A DNA stretch of 10,479 nucleotides from CAYUCJ01 sp049282265. Lineage in GTDB: Bacteria > Desulfobacterota > DSM-4660 > Desulfatiglandales > Desulfatiglandaceae. Under the pieces are notes generated by a model, which searched no databases, was not told the origin of the DNA, and saw nothing but the letters and a program-made list of their open reading frames with translations. How positions within the stretch are numbered: position 1 is the first letter of the stretch; each line of letters starts with the position of its first letter. The translations under genes and the position numbers were made by a program. The stretch is taken from assembly GCA_049282265.1 (NCBI GenBank), contig JBAPTR010000290.1:1-10479 (forward strand), given 5' to 3'. This document shows, piece after piece, positions 6,591 through 10,479 of the stretch.

Positions 6591-7934
6591 CTAGATTTCC
6601 ATTGCCGGTTCCGGTTTTTTTCCGGATAGCGCATTTGAGCGCCTGGTGTGCCTTTCCTCTTTGATAAACAGGCCTGACAGAACGGCGCTTGCCGCCATGA
6701 CCATTGATATGAGAAAAATCGACTGGTAGCCTCCTGTCCTGTCAAAAGATAAGCCACCCAGATACGCCCACGCTCCGCCCCCAAGGTGGTGAATAGTGGT
6801 TATAAAACCCGAAATAAGTCCCACATTCGAATATCCGAAAAGGCGGCCCACCAGTATTGTGGCTATGGGAGCGGTAATGAGCAGTGTGAATCCGAAACCA
6901 AGAGAGAACACATAAAATGATAGGACATTCTTGAAATTGAGGATAATCAGGAAAAGCGCTACCCTAATCAGGAACGTTATTGAAATGGGGATCTTGGCTC
7001 CCATCAAGTCCGTGGCGGGACCGGCAAAAATGACCCCTACCAGACTCATAAGGCCAAACCACGCGAACATATTCCCTGCTGCTACGGGAGACACCCCGTG
7101 GTCTGTCAAGAAGGGAACCAGGTGCATTGAAACGAAAAAATCGCCGCTTCCGCACACCAGCATGACGAATGTGAAAAGCCAGAATGACCCGGTCTTCATG
7201 GCCTCAAACAGGCCCAGATCTTCTTCCGATTCCAAGGCCCCACCATCTGGTGCAGGGTTGGATCCCATAGCTTTGCTGCCGGGTTTGCCGAAAGGCGTAC
7301 ATCCGAGATCATCCGGGTCACCCTTTAGGATGAAAAAAGCCAGGGAAATATTGATGACAAGCACTATCGTACCAAGAAGAAAAAAGGATACCCTCCACCC
7401 CTGAAGAGCCACAAGCGTGGTGACCAATGGAACAATAATAAACTGACCGATCCCGGAACCCGAAATGGCCAGGCTTATGGCAAGGCCCCTGTATTTTTCG
7501 AACCATTTACTCAATATCGCCGCAAAAATAGGCACGGTAATGCCTCCCATACCCGCAGCGGAAACGACGCCATACAAAGCCAAGTACTGCCAGAACGCGC
7601 TGATAAAAAAGACACCTATAAATCCGCTTGAAAAAAGGATGGAAGAGATAACAATCAACCATTTGGGCCCGTAACGGTCATATACCTTCCCGGCTATTAT
7701 CAGCGAAAGGGCATATACGGCCATGTTGAGAAAAAAGGCAATTGAAAACGTCCCTCTGCTCCAGCCCAACTCGCTGATTACCGGCTTGAACATCACGCCA
7801 ACCGAAAATATCGCCCCGGAACCAAAAAAGAGAATGATGAAGGATGCAGTGAGGATGTACCACCCGTAAAAAATACGGCTTTGCGATCGGGTTTTGAGAT
7901 CACTGTCTACGGAAATCATACCAAAGGCCTTCAT
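6591..7934 (-). CDS. MFS transporter, monocarboxylate/oxalate-formate-antiporter type
   Basis: A 447-residue major facilitator protein with about 12 membrane segments and a hydrophilic, acidic central loop (GDPDDLG to ESEEDLG). Motif A is at about residues 82-91 (GKVYDRYGPK), and GWSRG occurs in the second half of the first loop, as in oxalate:formate antiporter-like and monocarboxylate-type MFS proteins. The frame extends upstream to a TTG at 7961, but the ATG at 7934 is preceded at four bases by a strong GGGGAGGA ribosome site and is chosen as the start. It is followed after 8 bases by a second MFS gene. Uptake of an aromatic or other carboxylate is a reasonable inference from family and context. 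Confidence 0.92.
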   Translation of the reverse strand: MKAFGMISVDSDLKTRSQSRIFYGWYILTASFIILFFGSGAIFSVGVMFKPVISELGWSRGTFSIAFFLNMAVYALSLIIAGKVYDRYGPKWLIVISSILFSSGFIGVFFISAFWQYLALYGVVSAAGMGGITVPIFAAILSKWFEKYRGLAISLAISGSGIGQFIIVPLVTTLVALQGWRVSFFLLGTIVLVINISLAFFILKGDPDDLGCTPFGKPGSKAMGSNPAPDGGALESEEDLGLFEAMKTGSFWLFTFVMLVCGSGDFFVSMHLVPFLTDHGVSPVAAGNMFAWFGLMSLVGVIFAGPATDLMGAKIPISITFLIRVALFLIILNFKNVLSFYVFSLGFGFTLLITAPIATILVGRLFGYSNVGLISGFITTIHHLGGGAWAYLGGLSFDRTGGYQSIFLISMVMAASAVLSGLFIKEERHTRRSNALSGKKPEPAMEI

Positions 7935-7988
7935 GAAATCCTCCCCAGGCTTTGCGAGCAAACAATCCTATGGGCCAAGAGGGATTTC
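7935..7988 (-). promoter_or_regulatory. Possible hairpin masking the ribosome site of the first MFS gene
   Basis: In the transcript GAAATCCCTC (7988 to 7979) can pair with GAGGATTTC (7943 to 7935), nine pairs with one bulged C and a loop of about 35 bases. The second arm contains the Shine-Dalgarno core and ends directly against the ATG. Such a structure could lower translation of the transporter relative to the upstream genes. It is seen by eye only. Confidence 0.3.
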
Positions 7989-8008
7989 TTCTAAGTTTTG
8001 ATCTTGTT

Positions 8009-8893
8009 TCACCTACCTGCCATTTTTTCCATGAGCGTGACCAGGCCGAAGAAATCCATGTTCCCCTTTCCCTGGGCCATCATCATGGTCAGGTACTGAC
8101 GAACCATTGAAGTGATCGGCATATGGGCACTGACAGCCTTTCCCGTGTCAAGGGCGATATCCAGGTCCTTCGCCATCTGAGCGGTGGTGAATGCAGGAGT
8201 GAAATCGCGATCCTTCAGTATCTGGGCCTTGAATCCGATCTGGGGGGCGGCCACGGCACTGTTGTTGATCACATCGATCATTTGTTTCCAATCCATTCCA
8301 CCAAGCTCGCCAAAGGCAAGGGCCTCTCCGATCATGATGGATGTGGTGGCCACCATCATGTTGAGCAGAAGCTTCAAATATCGGGACTCTTCGCCCGACC
8401 CCACATAAATAACTTTTTCACCCATGACCTTAAACAATTCCAGGCAACGGTCATAGGCCTCCTTCTGACCCGAAGCGAGAATAGTCAGTTTTCCTGTCTG
8501 CGCAAAAAGGGTGCTTCCGGATACAGGTGCACGCAGGTACAAGATTCCTCTCCTGTTGGCATCATCTGCGACTTCACTCGAGGCAACGGGGGAGACCGTG
8601 CTCATATCCACGAATATGGTTCCCTCCCTTGCCCCCTGACATAATCCCATGGGACCGAGTGCCACGTCTTTCAACGCCCCGTCATCCGGTATCATGGAAA
8701 AGATGACGTCTGAATCAGCGGCCAGTGACATGGGAGATCGGGCAAAACCTTTGGCTTCATCTTGGAGAGGCTTATAGCTCTCCTCAATGATGTCATAAGC
8801 CGTGACAGGATACCCCGCCCTGATCAGGTTTTTCGACATGGGGACTCCCATTTTGCCCAGACCAATCCATCCGATTTTCAAGGTTTCATTCAT
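8009..8893 (-). CDS. 3-Hydroxyisobutyrate-dehydrogenase-family (beta-hydroxyacid) NAD(P)-dependent dehydrogenase
   Basis: A 294-residue protein of normal family length. The Rossmann dinucleotide motif GLGKMGVPM lies near the N-terminus, and the substrate-loop motif APVSGS holds the expected serine. The catalytic signature K-x3-N occurs as KLLLN (Lys174 and Asn178 from this start). KDLDIAL in the C-terminal domain matches the conserved KDL segment. Enzymes of this group oxidise 3-hydroxy acids such as 3-hydroxyisobutyrate, tartronate semialdehyde or 6-phosphogluconate relatives, or run in reverse. Here it may act on a ring-cleavage or reduced-ring product. The frame can also start at a TTG at 8905, but that codon abuts the AAGGA ribosome site, whereas the ATG at 8893 lies 12 bases after it and is preferred. 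The gap to the next gene (MFS) is 74 bases. Confidence 0.92.
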   Translation of the reverse strand: MNETLKIGWIGLGKMGVPMSKNLIRAGYPVTAYDIIEESYKPLQDEAKGFARSPMSLAADSDVIFSMIPDDGALKDVALGPMGLCQGAREGTIFVDMSTVSPVASSEVADDANRRGILYLRAPVSGSTLFAQTGKLTILASGQKEAYDRCLELFKVMGEKVIYVGSGEESRYLKLLLNMMVATTSIMIGEALAFGELGGMDWKQMIDVINNSAVAAPQIGFKAQILKDRDFTPAFTTAQMAKDLDIALDTGKAVSAHMPITSMVRQYLTMMMAQGKGNMDFFGLVTLMEKMAGR

Positions 8894-8923
8894 AATGGTA
8901 ACCAATCCTTTTCTTTTTCTTCT

Positions 8924-9065
8924 GAGCCAGTTTCAAAACGCCCCCTTTTGCCCGATCTCTGCGACAGACGACAATTCTAATCCTCGAAATATCCAACATA
9001 TTCCTGTGGTTAAAATTTTCGCCTTTCTTGGCCTCGAACAAAATTGAACGTTTTGAAACTGGCTC
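8924..9065. repeat. 142-bp element with 17-bp perfect terminal inverted repeats (MITE-like)
   Basis: GAGCCAGTTTCAAAACG at 8924-8940 is repeated exactly in inverted form at 9049-9065. Symmetry continues imperfectly inward: about 26 of 32 positions match, including TTTTG/CAAAA and CGA/TCG. TTCTT occurs just outside both ends, offset by two bases on the left, which could be an imperfect target duplication. The interior has no coding capacity. The element fills most of the 183-base gap between the UbiD-family gene (stop at 9077) and the dehydrogenase gene. It may be a non-autonomous mobile element or a large mRNA hairpin. Element class is unknown. Confidence 0.6.
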
Positions 9066-9076
9066 TTCTTACAGAA

Positions 9077-10479
9077 TTATTTCAGGAATTTCCCTATGTC
9101 CACTTTCATAAAGGGCGATCTTTTGAACCGGTTTTTCATATGAAAGGGAACCGTACAATCAAAAATGGTCTTGCAAGATATGCTGTGCCCCTTGAGGTTG
9201 GGATTGAATTCCGGAGACTGCGTCGGATCGAGGGGATGGCAATGGACCCCCGGGATAAAGACCGTGCTCACATCTCCCTGATAACGGGTAGTCATAGCCC
9301 AGAGGACCTCATTGCTGTCATAGATATTGACATCTTCATCCACCAGAACGACATGCTTTAACTCCGGAAATGCCGTAAAAGCCGCTATTGCAGCTTGTCT
9401 CTGCCGGCCCTCATCGGAGGGGAGTGCCTTTTCAAATTGGATAATGACGAGGAGTTTGCCTCCTCCTGCGGGATGTGAATAAACATTCTTTACCCGCCCG
9501 GGCATGCTGTCTTCTATGAGACGCAGGATACTGGCCTCGGTCGGGATGCCGGTCAGGTTGCAGTGTTCCTCTCCGGGTCCCACAATGGTCTGCAAGATCG
9601 GATTTTGACGATGGGTAATAGCCTTTATTTTCAAAACCGGTAGACTCGGATTGGCCGCACCCATGTAACCGGTAAATTCAGGCATGGCATAGCCCGTATT
9701 CGTATGTATATCCTCTCTCATACGCTGATCCGGGAGCAATTCTCCCTCTATGACTATTTCCGCATTGGCAATAGCCCTGGCCTTGACGGAAAGGCAATCC
9801 ACCAGTTCGACCGGACGCTGACGTAGGGCTCCCGCTATGCTCACCTCATCAAAGCCTAAGGGTGTCGTAGGGGGTTCAAAACAGGCGGCCAGGTATACCG
9901 CCGGGTCCAAACCCATATTTACCGACACAGGCAATGATTGACCTTTTTTTTCCGCCTTGAGGCGAAATGCATCAATGTGGCGGCCCGGGGTGAACCAGAC
10001 CGTCATTGCATCCGGGCCCTGGACACAAAGGCGATGGATCGTGACATCGGCCTGTCCTGTTTCAGGGTCCTCTGCACGCAGCAATCCCATGGTGAAATAA
10101 GGTCCGGCATCAAGTTCCGTGTTTGTCGGTGCCGGCAACAACTCGCGGACATCCAGGGGAGCCCTGTGAACGACTTCCTGGCAAGGCGGGCTGTCCCCGG
10201 AATAGGTTACGGGCGGGATAGGATTTTTCAAGGCATCCAGCAGGATGCGAGGCAGCCGTTCCGGAGTACTCCCCATTAGAAGTGCTGTTCGCTCCCTGCT
10301 CGCCAGTACGCCGGCGATTACCTGGATCCCGTCATAACCTTTGATTCGTTCAAAGAGCATGGCCGGACCCGTTTTTGTTGGAGGAACCGTAGGGGTACCG
10401 GCTCCAACAAGCTTATAGACACCAGCAAGTTCGGCCCTGGGGTCCACCGGTTCGTCCGTAGTGATAATCTGCCCTGGGG
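9077..10479 (-). CDS. UbiD-family prenyl-FMN-dependent decarboxylase, N-terminus cut by window edge
   Basis: The frame stays open to the right edge. The GTG at 10447 encodes the valine of a typical internal PVDPRAEL stretch, so it is not the start; perhaps 10 to 20 residues lie outside. Counting from that valine, Arg139 (in IHRLCVQG) corresponds to the prFMN-site arginine, EGELLP at 234-239 is the usual core segment, and Glu257 (PEFTGYMG) corresponds to the catalytic glutamate. DEDVNIYD near 370 and FDCTVP near 429 are normal C-terminal features. UbiD enzymes reversibly decarboxylate aromatic or unsaturated acids using prenylated FMN made by UbiX; no ubiX is in the window. With a transhydroxylase-like enzyme nearby, a hydroxybenzoate-type substrate is plausible. 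The loop before Glu257 is longer than in Fdc1. It ends with TAA at 9079-9077. Confidence 0.92.
   Translation of the reverse strand, partial: PGQIITTDEPVDPRAELAGVYKLVGAGTPTVPPTKTGPAMLFERIKGYDGIQVIAGVLASRERTALLMGSTPERLPRILLDALKNPIPPVTYSGDSPPCQEVVHRAPLDVRELLPAPTNTELDAGPYFTMGLLRAEDPETGQADVTIHRLCVQGPDAMTVWFTPGRHIDAFRLKAEKKGQSLPVSVNMGLDPAVYLAACFEPPTTPLGFDEVSIAGALRQRPVELVDCLSVKARAIANAEIVIEGELLPDQRMREDIHTNTGYAMPEFTGYMGAANPSLPVLKIKAITHRQNPILQTIVGPGEEHCNLTGIPTEASILRLIEDSMPGRVKNVYSHPAGGGKLLVIIQFEKALPSDEGRQRQAAIAAFTAFPELKHVVLVDEDVNIYDSNEVLWAMTTRYQGDVSTVFIPGVHCHPLDPTQSPEFNPNLKGHSISCKTIFDCTVPFHMKNRFKRSPFMKVDIGKFLK

Noticed and set aside
6591..7934. The two adjacent MFS genes as a recent tandem duplication
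   Set aside because: The proteins differ in length, loop structure and sequence outside general MFS motifs.
7959..7961. TTG at 7961 as the start of the first MFS gene
   Set aside because: The ATG at 7934 has a strong GGGGAGGA ribosome site at proper distance, while the TTG has none.
9044..9361. 105-residue plus-strand open frame at the end of the UbiD-family gene
   Set aside because: It is antisense to well-conserved UbiD coding sequence and has no recognisable features.
10445..10447. GTG as the start of the UbiD-family gene
   Set aside because: The frame continues open to the window edge and the residues before it (IITTDEPV) fit the normal UbiD N-terminal region, so the gene is truncated by the window instead.

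Overview
The window carries eight protein-coding genes, all on the minus strand and tightly packed. It reads right to left as one accessory metabolic cluster. Two genes run off the ends: the UbiD-family decarboxylase lacks its N-terminus at the right edge, and the molybdenum enzyme lacks its C-terminus at the left edge. No tRNA, rRNA, CRISPR array or recognisable transposase is present, and no gap between genes exceeds about 250 bases.

In transcription order (right to left) the genes are: a UbiD-family prenyl-FMN decarboxylase (10479 to 9077); a 183-base gap that holds a 142-bp terminal-inverted-repeat element; a 3-hydroxyisobutyrate-dehydrogenase-type NAD(P)-dependent dehydrogenase (8893 to 8009); two unrelated MFS transporters separated by 8 bases (7934 to 6591 and 6582 to 5434); a luciferase-like (LLM) flavin/F420 oxidoreductase (5298 to 4360); a TauE/SafE-type permease (4265 to 3516); an IclR-family regulator with its own promoter (3270 to 2467); and a large molybdopterin enzyme (2400 to 1) that closely resembles the large subunit of pyrogallol:phloroglucinol transhydroxylase (AthL).

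Together these suggest a strictly anaerobic bacterium that feeds on (poly)hydroxylated aromatic acids. A sulfate-reducing or syntrophic member of the former Deltaproteobacteria is plausible. This is inferred from gene content and moderate GC, not from a phylogenetic marker. A working model is that the transporters import an aromatic carboxylate, the UbiD enzyme removes the carboxyl group, and the transhydroxylase rearranges ring hydroxyls ahead of ring reduction. The LLM oxidoreductase and the dehydrogenase would handle reduced ring or ring-cleavage products, and IclR would sense an intermediate. The substrate is not determined by the sequence.

The most notable feature is that the transhydroxylase-like protein has about 135 extra N-terminal residues resembling an SCP2 (sterol carrier protein 2) domain, in frame with the catalytic part. 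The characterised AthL starts only a few residues before its conserved region. Other items worth attention are the inverted-repeat element between the UbiD and dehydrogenase genes, an insertion in the UbiD catalytic loop, and several dyad sequences at likely control points.
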